Below are positions 1 through 6,259 of a stretch of 14,243 nucleotides of DNA, piece by piece. Made by a program: the position numbers and the translations under genes. The stretch's first letter is position 1. The number at the start of each line of letters is the position of its first letter. Source of the DNA: AC-32 sp036265535 (lineage in GTDB: Bacteria > Actinomycetota > Thermoleophilia > Gaiellales > Gaiellaceae); assembly GCA_036265535.1 (NCBI GenBank), contig DATAOV010000116.1, forward strand, positions 1 through 14,243. Reading direction: 5' to 3'. A model generated the notes under the pieces. That model had not been told where the DNA came from. It saw only the letters and a list, made by a program, of their open reading frames with translations, and ran no database searches.

Positions 1-163
1 CCGGCACCCCCTCTTACGGTCGGCGTCGCAAGCGAGCGCACTCGGCGGGCGCGCCGGCAAAGCCGGCACCCCCTCTTACGGTCGGCGTCGCAAGCGAGCG
101 CACTCGGCGGGCGCGCCGGCAAAGCCGGCACCCCCTCTTACGGTCGGCGTCGCAAGCGAGCGC
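1..163. repeat. 62-bp direct tandem repeat array, at least 2.6 copies, cut by the window edge
   Basis: Units 1-62 and 63-124 are identical, and 125-163 repeats the first 39 bases before diverging. There is no spacer between units, so this is a tandem repeat and not a CRISPR array. Each unit carries a GCCGGC-AAA-GCCGGC dyad at the unit junction and a second imperfect hairpin around TCGC-AA-GCGA. The period is not a multiple of three, so the array is unlikely to be coding. It ends next to the stop codon of the minus-strand gene at 165, so it lies in that gene's 3' flank and could act in transcript termination. The array probably extends to the left of the window. Confidence 0.9.
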
Positions 164-164
164 C

Positions 165-446
165 TTACTCGCGGGGCAGCTTCACGCCTAGGAGCGAGAG
201 CCCGACGAGGAGCGCGAGCACGGCCACCGCGAGACCGGCGACGAGCCACGGATGGCGCCGTCGCTGCAGGGCCTCCCAGCCGATCTTCGTCCAGAGCACG
301 ACCAAGCCGGCCGCAGCGCCGAAGACGACGACCAAGACCGGCGCCAGCACCGCCGCCCGCTCCAGCGAGAGCTCGAAGACCCCGACCGCCACCAGCACGA
401 GCGCCGCGGTCAGAAGGCCCGAGAGAAGCGCCGCTCGCATGCTCAC
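165..446 (-). CDS. Small integral membrane protein, about three TM segments, unknown function
   Basis: This 93-aa product is very hydrophobic. Predicted membrane segments lie at about residues 5-25, 31-52 and 67-88, with a short basic loop (QRRRHPW, about 61-67) between the second and third. The C-terminus is short and charged (KLPRE). I recognise no family. The start shown is a GTG at 446; an in-frame ATG two codons downstream (440) is equally possible because neither has a clear Shine-Dalgarno sequence. The minus-strand hexamer TAGACT at 459-454 could be a -10 box for a leaderless transcript. It is divergent from the gene at 482, with only 35 bp between them. The hydrophobic pattern makes this strand more credible than the overlapping plus-strand frame, which is Arg/Asp-rich and featureless. 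Confidence 0.65.
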   Translation of the reverse strand: MSMRAALLSGLLTAALVLVAVGVFELSLERAAVLAPVLVVVFGAAAGLVVLWTKIGWEALQRRRHPWLVAGLAVAVLALLVGLSLLGVKLPRE

Positions 447-481
447 GGGAGTCAGTCTAGTGCCGTGACTATCCTCTGCCT

Positions 482-940
482 GTGGACGTCGACAACTACT
501 CGTCGGGCGACGACATCGTCGTCGAGTTCCTCCGTCTCCGCTTCAGCTTCAACGCCTCCGACTTCTCGCAACGGGTGACGGCGGCCGCCTTCAAGCTCGG
601 GCTCGTGGACGACAACGAGCTCGACGACGAGGAAACCGAGGATCTCGTCGAGCTGACCGCCGACGGAGTGATCGAGGAGCCGCGCAGCGAGCTCGGGCGC
701 TACCTCGTGCGCCACTGGGAGCGGCTCTCGCTCGTCGAGGGCGAGTCGCTCGTCTACTGGCTGCGCAAGCTGGTCTTCCGCGGCGCCTGGCTCGACCATC
801 GTGTGAAAGACGGCCGACTCGACGTGACCTGGGACGACGGGTCCTCGGACTTCGCCTACCTCGAGCCCGGCGGCGAGCGGGCCCTGCTCGAGCTCGCCCC
901 CACTCCCTCCTGGCACGAGCTTCAGTTCCGGCGAGCTTGA
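482..940 (+). CDS. Conserved-looking acidic soluble protein, unknown function
   Basis: The product is 152 aa, with a GTG start and no membrane segment or signal peptide. It is acidic in the first half (a run of Asp/Glu around residues 38-58) and has a tryptophan/tyrosine-rich middle (RHWERL, YWLRKL, FRGAWLDHR). Its amino-acid mix is that of a folded cytoplasmic protein; the antisense frame 452-916 is Val/Glu-rich and lacks aromatic core residues, so the plus frame is preferred. I do not recognise the family. No Shine-Dalgarno sequence precedes the start, but TATCCT at 469-474 sits seven bases upstream of it, as in leaderless actinobacterial transcripts. The stop codon at 938-940 overlaps the probable -35 box of the ArsR gene that follows. 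Confidence 0.65.
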   Translation: MDVDNYSSGDDIVVEFLRLRFSFNASDFSQRVTAAAFKLGLVDDNELDDEETEDLVELTADGVIEEPRSELGRYLVRHWERLSLVEGESLVYWLRKLVFRGAWLDHRVKDGRLDVTWDDGSSDFAYLEPGGERALLELAPTPSWHELQFRRA

Positions 941-984
941 CTCTTCGTTAGCGTAAGCCTAGACTTACGTAAGTCATGGCTTAC
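937..984 (+). promoter_or_regulatory. Promoter and tandem ArsR-type operators over the arsR-like start
   Basis: TTGACT (937-942), 17 bp, then TAGACT (960-965) make a good sigma-70-type promoter. Its start point would fall about 10 bases further on, at or next to the ATG at 976, so the transcript is probably leaderless. Overlying it are four half-sites: GTAAG 953-957, CTTAC 964-968, GTAAG 969-973, CTTAC 980-984. These form two GTAAG-N6-CTTAC dyads in tandem with a 16-bp period. The junction gives a perfect 14-bp palindrome at 962-975. The dyads cover the -10 region, start site and first codons, where a repressor would block initiation. Autoregulation by the adjacent ArsR protein is inferred. 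Confidence 0.75.
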
Positions 985-1287
985 CGAATGGCTATGGATG
1001 CGTTGGGCGATCCGACCAGGAGGGCGATCTTCGAGCAACTGCGCGAAGGCCCCCGGGCGGTCGGGGAGATCGCCGGCGAGCTGCCCGTCAGCCGGCCGGC
1101 GGTCTCGCAGCACCTGCGCGTGTTGAAGGAGGCGGGGCTCGTGACCGAGCGCCGGGACGGCACCCGGCGGCTCTACCGGCTCGACCCGGACGGTCTGGCC
1201 CAGGTGCGCCGCTACTTCGACGAGTTCTGGACCGAGGCCCTCGCAGGGTTCAAGGCGGCGGCCGAGAGCGAGAGGAGGAACGGATGA
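976..1287 (+). CDS. ArsR-family winged-helix transcriptional repressor
   Basis: This is a 103-aa ArsR/SmtB-fold regulator. The opening DALGDPTRRAIFEQL (residues 8-22) is the typical first helix of the family. The helix-turn-helix lies at about 28-56 (VGEIAGELPVSR, then PAVSQHLRVLKEAGLV) and the beta-wing at 57-70 (TERRDGTRRLYRLD). It lacks the paired Cys/His metal-binding motifs of metal sensors, as expected for the ArsR subgroup that accompanies SRPBCC genes. There is no ribosome-binding site; the upstream promoter suggests a leaderless mRNA starting at this ATG. ATGs at 988 and 994 are less likely starts. The last codon overlaps the start of the SRPBCC gene, so the two are co-translated. 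The ligand is unknown. Confidence 0.92.
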   Translation: MAYRMAMDALGDPTRRAIFEQLREGPRAVGEIAGELPVSRPAVSQHLRVLKEAGLVTERRDGTRRLYRLDPDGLAQVRRYFDEFWTEALAGFKAAAESERRNG

Positions 1288-1751
1288 GCACACAGGCAAC
1301 CGAGACGGGGGCGATCCGCCGCTCGATCACGGTCGACTGCCCGGTCGAGCACGCATTCTCGACCTTCACCGATCGGATCCACGAGTGGTGGCCGCTCGAG
1401 ATCCATTCCATCGAGGTGGACGAGGGCGGCAACACGCCCGAGACCGTCGTCTTCGACGGACCGGGAGGCCGGGTGTACGAGCGCACGACCAAGGGCGAGG
1501 AGCTCGAGTGGGCGCACGTAACGGCCTTCGAGCCGCCACGCCGCTTCGTGCTGGCGTGGAACCCCAGCCGTCAGGAGCGGCCTCGCACGGAGATCGAGGT
1601 CACCTTCACCGACGAGGACGGCAAGACCCGCGTCGACTTCGAGCACCGCGGCTGGGAACAGCTCGGCGAGAACGGAGGACTGGCTCGGCAAGGCTACGAC
1701 TCGGGCTGGGTCACCGTGCTGGCCTCGTATGCGGAGACCGCCTCGGGCTAG
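1284..1751 (+). CDS. SRPBCC / AHSA1-like (Bet v1-fold) domain protein
   Basis: The 155-aa protein has the START/AHSA1 layout: a first strand with RRSITVDCPVEHAFSTFTD (residues 12-30), the IHEWWPLE motif near 32-39, a central YERTTKGEELEWAHV strand pair (65-79), then PRRFVLAWNP (85-94) and a long C-terminal helix (about 132-152). Such proteins form a hydrophobic ligand cavity. Those paired with ArsR repressors are common in actinobacteria, and their substrates are mostly unknown. The start overlaps the ArsR stop (ATGA at 1284-1287) and is preceded by AGGAGG at 1273-1278. It shares the upstream promoter and operators with the regulator. Its stop interlocks with that of the convergent MocR gene in the palindrome CTAG at 1748-1751. 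Confidence 0.92.
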   Translation: MSTQATETGAIRRSITVDCPVEHAFSTFTDRIHEWWPLEIHSIEVDEGGNTPETVVFDGPGGRVYERTTKGEELEWAHVTAFEPPRRFVLAWNPSRQERPRTEIEVTFTDEDGKTRVDFEHRGWEQLGENGGLARQGYDSGWVTVLASYAETASG

Positions 1752-3148
1752 TCGTCGGACGCCGCCTCCACGGCCTCGGCGAGCGCGCGCACAGCCGCGC
1801 GGATCACGGGCTCCCTGGCGACCGCGTAGCCGAGCAGGAGCCCCGGCTCGCCGCGGGAGCCCGCCCGATGCTCGCCGAGGCCGTAGAGAGCGATGCCCCG
1901 CGTCCTCGCCTCCGCCAGCACCCGAAGCTCGTCCGTGCCGGCCGGGAGCATTACGACCACGTGTAGGCCTGCCGCGATCCCGCGCACCCGGGCCTCGGGC
2001 AGCTCGCGTTCGAGGGCACGCACGAGCACGTCGCGGCGGCGCCGGTAGCGGACCCGCATCCGCCGGAGGTGCCGGTCGAGCTCGCCGCGCTCGAGGAAGT
2101 CTGCGAAGGCGAGCTGCTCGAGCCGCGGCGGCGCGATGACCGTGTACAGCTGCTGCTCGGCGAGCGCGCGCACGAGGGCCGAGGGCGCGACCAGCCAGCC
2201 TAGCCGGAGGGTTGGCGCCAGGGTCTTGCTCGCGGAGCCGAGGTAGGCCACCCGCTCGGGAGCGAGTCCCTTGAGCGCGCCGATGGGGGCGCGGTCGTAG
2301 CGGAACTCGGCGTCGTAATCGTCCTCCACCACGATCGCGGCACGCTGTTCGGCCCACTCGAGCAGGGCCGCACGACGCTCGGGCGAGAGGACGACCCCGG
2401 TCGGAAACTGGTGCGCCGGCGTCACGAGCACCGCCTCGGCTCCGGAGTGGTCGAGGGCGCGGACGTCGATGCCCTCGCCGTCGACACGAATCGGCAACGG
2501 CTTCAACCCGGTGCGCGCGACGATTTCCCTGATCACCGCGTGGCCGGGGTTTTCGACGCCGATGGTCGTCCGGCCCGACCGCCGGAGGACGGTGCAGAGC
2601 AGGCCGATCGCCTGGGCGAAGCCCCCGCAGACCAAGGTCTGCTCCGGGCCCCCGGCGACGCCGCGCACCCTGCCGAGGTACGAGACGAGCGCCGCTCGCA
2701 GCGCCGGCGAGCCGCGAGTATCCCCGTAGGCGAGCTCCTGGTCGGGCGCGCGCTTCAGCGCGGCGCGGTACGACTTCCCCCACTCCTCCCGCGGGAAGCC
2801 CGCGTAGTCCGGCAAATCCGGCCGCAGGTTGTAGCGCGGCAGCTGCTCGTGCGGCTCCGGCCTCGACACGACCGGCTGCCCGACCGCGCGGGCGACTCGC
2901 GGTGTGGCTCCCCTTCGCAGCACGAGGTACCCCTCCGCCCCGAGCTGGGCGTAGGCGCCGACCACGAGGCCGCGCGAGACGCCGAGCTGCGCGGCGAGCG
3001 CGCGGGTCGAGGGAAGCGTCGTCTCCGGCCTCAGCCTCCCCTCGCGGATCGCCTCGCGGAGCTGGCGCTCGAGCTGGGCGGACAGGGTTTCGCCGAGCCT
3101 CCGGTCGAGCGGGAGGAGGAGCTCCGGCGTGCGGTTCAACTGGTCCAC
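1748..3148 (-). CDS. MocR/PdxR-type regulator: GntR winged helix fused to a fold-type I aminotransferase domain
   Basis: The 466-aa product has the size and order of the MocR subfamily. An N-terminal GntR winged helix spans about residues 13-82 (LPSTRALAAQLGVSRGLVV at 45-63). A linker with RYNLRPDLPDY follows, then an aspartate-aminotransferase-like domain from about 115 to the end. The PLP-binding signatures are present: EDDYDAEFRY (275-284) for the cofactor ring and SASKTLAPTLRLGW (305-318), with K308 the expected Schiff-base lysine. Such proteins sense PLP or an amino compound and control genes such as pdxST or gabTD. Neither target lies nearby, so the regulon is not identified. The start is GTG with no Shine-Dalgarno sequence. 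An inverted repeat over the start suggests autoregulation. It is divergent from the propeller gene at 3244. Confidence 0.93.
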   Translation of the reverse strand: MDQLNRTPELLLPLDRRLGETLSAQLERQLREAIREGRLRPETTLPSTRALAAQLGVSRGLVVGAYAQLGAEGYLVLRRGATPRVARAVGQPVVSRPEPHEQLPRYNLRPDLPDYAGFPREEWGKSYRAALKRAPDQELAYGDTRGSPALRAALVSYLGRVRGVAGGPEQTLVCGGFAQAIGLLCTVLRRSGRTTIGVENPGHAVIREIVARTGLKPLPIRVDGEGIDVRALDHSGAEAVLVTPAHQFPTGVVLSPERRAALLEWAEQRAAIVVEDDYDAEFRYDRAPIGALKGLAPERVAYLGSASKTLAPTLRLGWLVAPSALVRALAEQQLYTVIAPPRLEQLAFADFLERGELDRHLRRMRVRYRRRRDVLVRALERELPEARVRGIAAGLHVVVMLPAGTDELRVLAEARTRGIALYGLGEHRAGSRGEPGLLLGYAVAREPVIRAAVRALAEAVEAASDD

Positions 3149-3170
3149 GAAATCGACAAGGAAGTGGACC
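3142..3170 (-). promoter_or_regulatory. Inverted repeat over the MocR start, candidate autoregulatory operator
   Basis: GGTCCAC at 3142-3148 and GTGGACC at 3164-3170 are perfect inverted copies separated by 15 bp. One arm contains the GTG start codon of the MocR gene; the other lies 16-22 bases upstream of it. The upstream arm in its context (AAGTGGACCT, 3162-3171) resembles the AAAGTGG-type motif I recall for the PdxR regulator of Corynebacterium glutamicum. That recollection is from memory and was not checked. The site is within the 95-bp divergent gap, so it could also affect the propeller gene. Confidence 0.5.
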
Positions 3171-3243
3171 TTAACAATGACCAGCTTGACGTCTACCTTG
3201 GCCCTGAAGGCACTCCTCGAGGAGCAGGCGCGGAGGCGAATCC

Positions 3244-4164
3244 ATGGGGCAGATGCTGTTTTGCTGCACGACCTGCGCGATCGTGATCGTCGCCACGGGA
3301 AATGCGGCGACCGGTACTCCCCAGGTCGTGGCGAAGATCGACACCGGCGCCGGGCCCTGCTCCGACACAGGCGGCTTCGGCTACGTCTGGGTGGGCGTGG
3401 GAGGCACGAGCTCGCTGGCGCGGATCGATCCGGCGACGAACGCGGTCACGCATTCGATTCCCGTCGGGCCCGGCCCCTGCGGCGTCGCAATTGGCGCCGG
3501 CAGCGTATGGGTCGACGGCTACGGGTCGCACTCGGTGATCCGCGTAGACCCGGTGGCGCTCAAGGTCGTGAAGCGGATCAACCTCCCGGATCAGATCTGG
3601 GACGTCACCTTCGGCGCCGGAGCGGTCTGGGCCACGGAACCGAATCTCGGCTACGTCGTCCGTATCAACCCGAAGACGAACAAGGTTCGGCGGAAGATCA
3701 AGATCCCCGGGATCGCGGGCCCCGCCAACCTCCGCTACGGCGCGGGTGCCGTGTGGGTCGGCTCCCTGCTGGGGCGGCGCGTGTTCCGGATCGACCCGCG
3801 CACCAACAAGGTCACCTGGATCCGCGTCGGCAAAACCCCGCGCTCGCTGGCCGTCTCGGACTCGGCGATCTGGGTCTCGAACCACCTCTCGAACACCGTC
3901 TCGCGCATCAACCCGAAGACGCGCAAGGTCGTCGCCACGATTCGGGTCGGCAAGCAGCCGGAGAACGCGGCCGTCGCAGACGACGGCACGATCTTCGTGC
4001 CGAACCTCGGCTCGAACACGGTCTCACGGATCGACCCGGCCACCAACAAGGTGGTGAACACGCTCTCTGTCGGCACCCGGCCGTTCCCTGCCGCCTCGGC
4101 CTTCGGCGACATCTGGATCCCGAGCGCCGGCGGGAGCGAGATCTACCGGGTGCACATCGGCTAG
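3244..4164 (+). CDS. YVTN/YncE-like seven-bladed beta-propeller protein
   Basis: The 306-aa protein has about seven repeats of roughly 40 residues. Each centres on an RI(D/N)PxTNKV turn (residues 60, 100, 140, 182, 221 and 262, and a partial YRVHI at 301) and a GAGAVWV-type strand. This is the YncE/YVTN propeller pattern, usually a secreted or surface-linked scaffold of unknown ligand. The N-terminus (residues 4-24) is moderately hydrophobic with a CCTTC cluster but no basic residue, so it is a poor Sec signal; export is possible but unproven. The start is well supported: GGAGG at 3232-3236 lies seven bases before the ATG, and an in-frame stop at 3205 rules out extension. It is divergent from the MocR gene and convergent with the ruv operon. 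Confidence 0.88.
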   Translation: MGQMLFCCTTCAIVIVATGNAATGTPQVVAKIDTGAGPCSDTGGFGYVWVGVGGTSSLARIDPATNAVTHSIPVGPGPCGVAIGAGSVWVDGYGSHSVIRVDPVALKVVKRINLPDQIWDVTFGAGAVWATEPNLGYVVRINPKTNKVRRKIKIPGIAGPANLRYGAGAVWVGSLLGRRVFRIDPRTNKVTWIRVGKTPRSLAVSDSAIWVSNHLSNTVSRINPKTRKVVATIRVGKQPENAAVADDGTIFVPNLGSNTVSRIDPATNKVVNTLSVGTRPFPAASAFGDIWIPSAGGSEIYRVHIG

Positions 4165-4322
4165 GGGGTTTGGCGGAACGTCGCTCGTCGTCGGAGTGCG
4201 CTGGTTGTTCCGAGGCAAGGACGCAGGGAGCGTTCGTATCCAGTGGATACGGGCGCGACTGAGGACGCCGCCTCGGCGAGCAGCGTGCTTCGGGGACACA
4301 GACGGCGTTTCGTCAAGCCCTC
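4165..4322. other. Dyad-rich spacer between two convergent genes
   Basis: No gene is visible. The region holds CGGAAC (4174-4179) matched by GTTCCG (4207-4212), a perfect CGTATCC-AGT-GGATACG hairpin (4235-4251), and a GC-rich imperfect dyad around GCCGCCTCGGCG (about 4269-4280). It separates convergent transcripts and may hold bidirectional termination signals, although no T-run follows the stems. Its clustered dyads look like an intergenic repeat element, but no second copy exists in this window. Confidence 0.4.
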
Positions 4323-4634
4323 CTAGTCCGGTAGCGAGAAGCCGAACGGCTCTCGCTCCTCGGCCACCCGCAGGGTGATTCGCTCGAGGGCGGCGACCGG
4401 GACAATCCACTCCTCGTCGCCGCCGTCGCCGTCGCCGTGCGGGCAGAGCGTGAGGAACCCGGAGCCGGGCTCGGCGGTGATGGCACGCACAACGGTGCTC
4501 GGCCCGTCACGCAGCTGGACCTCGACGACCGCCTGCTTGCCGTTCTTCTCGGCGAAGGCCTCGATCCGCAAGTGGATCCGGTTGACGAGATCGTCGACCG
4601 GCCCGGCCGCCCCCGGATTCCAGACCTCGGGCAT
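4323..4634 (-). CDS. Unknown 103-aa protein, translationally coupled to ruvB
   Basis: The ATG shares one base with the ruvB stop (TGATG, 4636-4632), so it is almost surely translated by ribosomes leaving ruvB. The protein has no signal peptide or membrane span. A helix with alternating charges (DDLVNRIHLRIEAFAEKNGK, residues 14-33) is followed by strand-like segments (AVVEVQLRD, TVVRAITAE, GFLTLCP) and an acidic loop with CPHGDGDGGDEEW (64-76). Only one Cys is present, so a zinc site is unlikely. The sequence ends in a short strand-helix-strand. I recognise no family. Its position as last gene of ruvCAB suggests a role or regulation linked to recombination, but that is association only. Confidence 0.8.
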   Translation of the reverse strand: MPEVWNPGAAGPVDDLVNRIHLRIEAFAEKNGKQAVVEVQLRDGPSTVVRAITAEPGSGFLTLCPHGDGDGGDEEWIVPVAALERITLRVAEEREPFGFSLPD

Positions 4635-5659
4635 CAGAAGAGGCTGGCGTCGCCGGCAGGCGTCGACGTCGCGCCCATGTGCTCGCGACCGAGCTTCGTC
4701 ACGATCCGCCCGCGCGGCGTCCGCTGGAGGAAGCCGAGCTGGAGCAGGTACGGCTCGTAGACGTCCTCGATCGTGTCCGGTTCCTCGCCCAGGGAGACGG
4801 CCAGCGTCGAGAGGCCGACCGGGCCGCCCTCGAATTTTTCCACGATCGAGCGGAGCAGGGCGCGGTCGATCCGCTCGAGGCCTCGATCATCCACCTCGAG
4901 CAGGTCGAGCGCCTCGCGCGCGATGTCGGTCGTGATCGCCCCCTGATGGCGTACCTCGGCGACGTCGCGCACCCGCCGCAGGATCCGGTTGGCGATCCGT
5001 GGCGTGCCTCGCGAGCGGCGAGAGATCTCGTCCGCAGCCTCGTCGGCGATCTGAACGTCGAGGATCCGCGCCGAGCGAGCGACGATCCGCGCCAGCTCCT
5101 CAGGCTCGTAGTGCTCGAGCCGGAAGGTCATCCCGAAGCGGTCGCGCAGCGGCGTGGTCAGCAGGCCGGTTCGCGTCGTCGCGCCGATGAGCGTGAACGG
5201 GGGCAGGTCGAGCGTGAGCGTCCTCGCCGCGGGGCCCTGACCCACGACGATGTCGAGCCTGAAGTCTTCGAGGGCCGGGTAGAGGATCTCCTCGACCGCG
5301 CGGCTGAGCCGGTGGATCTCGTCGATGAAGAGGACGTCGCGCTCGCCGAGCCCGGTCAGAATCGCGGCCACGTCGCCCTTCCGCTCCAGCGCCGGGCCGG
5401 CCGCCGAGCGCAGGCCGACGCCGAGCTCCTCCCGGACGATGAAGGCCAGGCTCGTCTTGCCGAGCCCCGGCGGCCCGATCAGGAGCAGGTGGTCGAGCGC
5501 CTCGCCGCGCGAGCGCGTCGCGTCGAGCGCAATCGCGAGCTGCTCCTTGACACGCTCCTGGCCGACGAACTCGTCCAGCTTGCGCGGGCGGAGTGAACGT
5601 TCGAGCTCGTCCTCCTCTGGCTCCACCGATGGAGCGAGAAACTGCGCTTCGGCGCTCAT
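4634..5659 (-). CDS. ruvB: Holliday junction branch-migration ATPase RuvB
   Basis: The protein is 341 aa, the usual length. It forms the hexameric AAA+ motor that pulls DNA through the RuvA-bound Holliday junction. After an acidic N-terminal tail it shows LRPRKLDEFVGQE (23-35), Walker A GPPGLGKT (62-69), Walker B FIDEIH (111-116), sensor 1 GATTRTGLLTTPLRDRFG (159-176) with the arginine finger near R172/R174, and sensor 2 in GTPRIANR. The C-terminal winged helix ends with RTPRGRIVTKLGREHMG. No key residue is missing. The ATG overlaps the ruvA stop (ATGA, 5659-5656), which indicates coupled translation, and the stop overlaps the next gene by one base. Confidence 0.99.
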   Translation of the reverse strand: MSAEAQFLAPSVEPEEDELERSLRPRKLDEFVGQERVKEQLAIALDATRSRGEALDHLLLIGPPGLGKTSLAFIVREELGVGLRSAAGPALERKGDVAAILTGLGERDVLFIDEIHRLSRAVEEILYPALEDFRLDIVVGQGPAARTLTLDLPPFTLIGATTRTGLLTTPLRDRFGMTFRLEHYEPEELARIVARSARILDVQIADEAADEISRRSRGTPRIANRILRRVRDVAEVRHQGAITTDIAREALDLLEVDDRGLERIDRALLRSIVEKFEGGPVGLSTLAVSLGEEPDTIEDVYEPYLLQLGFLQRTPRGRIVTKLGREHMGATSTPAGDASLF

Positions 5660-6216
5660 GCGGCCCTCAGTGCCTGCCGCACACGCTCCTCTGGCGACAA
5701 CGCGGGGTCGGTCGCGGCGAGAGCCTCCTCGGCCTCCGTCACCGACCAGCCCAACTCGACCAGGGCGTCGCGCGCGACGGCGTGCGGCTTGCCCGCGATC
5801 GGCGTCGGCTCGTCCATCGTGCCGAGCTTCTCTTTCAGCTCGAGCACGACCCGCTGCGCGGTCTTCTTGCCGATTCCCGGAATCGCCTCGAAGCGCGCGG
5901 TGTCCTCGAGGGCGATGGCGCGCCGCAAGTCGGCAGGGGCGGAGCCGGAGACGATCGCGAGCGCGACCTTGGGGCCAACTCCCGAGACGGCGAGCAGATG
6001 CTCGAAGAGCTCCCGTTCCGCGGGCTCGGCGAAGCCGTAGAGCTGGAGTGTGTCCTCGCGCACGTGAAGATAGGTCTCGAGGCTCACCTCTCCCCCGGGC
6101 TCGGCCAGGCGGAGCGCCGTCGGCGTCACCGCCAGCGCATAGCCGACGCCGCCGACGTCGAGCACGAGCCGCTCGCCCGTGCGGCCGACGGGCTTTCCTC
6201 GCAGGCGCGAGATCAC
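5656..6216 (-). CDS. ruvA: Holliday junction DNA-binding protein RuvA
   Basis: The 186-aa product binds the four-way junction as a tetramer and recruits RuvB. The OB-fold domain I covers residues 1-62 (MISRLRGKPV at the start, LQLYGF near 57-62). Domain II has two helix-hairpin-helix motifs, LAVSGVGPKVALAIVS (75-90) and AIPGIGKKTAQRVVLELK (111-128). A flexible linker (about 131-145) leads to domain III, the RuvB-contacting helices. The GTG start matches the family N-terminus; an in-frame TAA at 6228-6226 rules out extension. It has no Shine-Dalgarno sequence. Instead its start overlaps the stop of an 8-codon frame that has one, so initiation is probably by coupling. The stop overlaps the ruvB start. 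Confidence 0.98.
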   Translation of the reverse strand: MISRLRGKPVGRTGERLVLDVGGVGYALAVTPTALRLAEPGGEVSLETYLHVREDTLQLYGFAEPAERELFEHLLAVSGVGPKVALAIVSGSAPADLRRAIALEDTARFEAIPGIGKKTAQRVVLELKEKLGTMDEPTPIAGKPHAVARDALVELGWSVTEAEEALAATDPALSPEERVRQALRAA

Positions 6217-6239
6217 AACGAGAGGTTAGGCGCGGGCAC
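6213..6239 (-). CDS. Eight-codon leader frame between ruvC and ruvA (MPAPNLSL)
   Basis: GGAGGA at 6251-6246 lies six bases before a GTG at 6239, an ideal spacing. The frame reads MPAPNLSL and stops with TGA at 6215-6213, which overlaps the ruvA GTG (6216-6214) in the sequence GTGA. ruvA itself has no ribosome-binding site in the CTAACCTCTCGTT stretch before it. A ribosome ending here could restart on ruvA. The peptide is unlikely to have its own function. The arrangement is read directly from the bases; the coupling is inferred. Confidence 0.5.
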   Translation of the reverse strand: MPAPNLSL

Positions 6240-6259
6240 GGACGTTCCTCCGCCGCTGA

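Noticed and set aside
1..163. Possible CRISPR array
   Set aside because: The identical units are directly adjacent with no variable spacers, and no cas genes are present.
452..916. Minus-strand 154-codon frame opposite the unknown gene at 482
   Set aside because: It is rich in Val/Glu/Arg with no aromatic core, as expected for the complement of a GC-biased gene; the plus frame looks like a folded protein.
1212..2783. Long minus-strand frame of 523 codons
   Set aside because: It is an Arg/Ala/Pro-rich shadow of the MocR gene and crosses the ArsR/SRPBCC pair; no domain is visible.
2411..3286. Plus-strand frame of 291 codons opposite the MocR gene
   Set aside because: It lies antisense to a clear MocR regulator, and its Arg/Asp-rich composition is that of a shadow frame.
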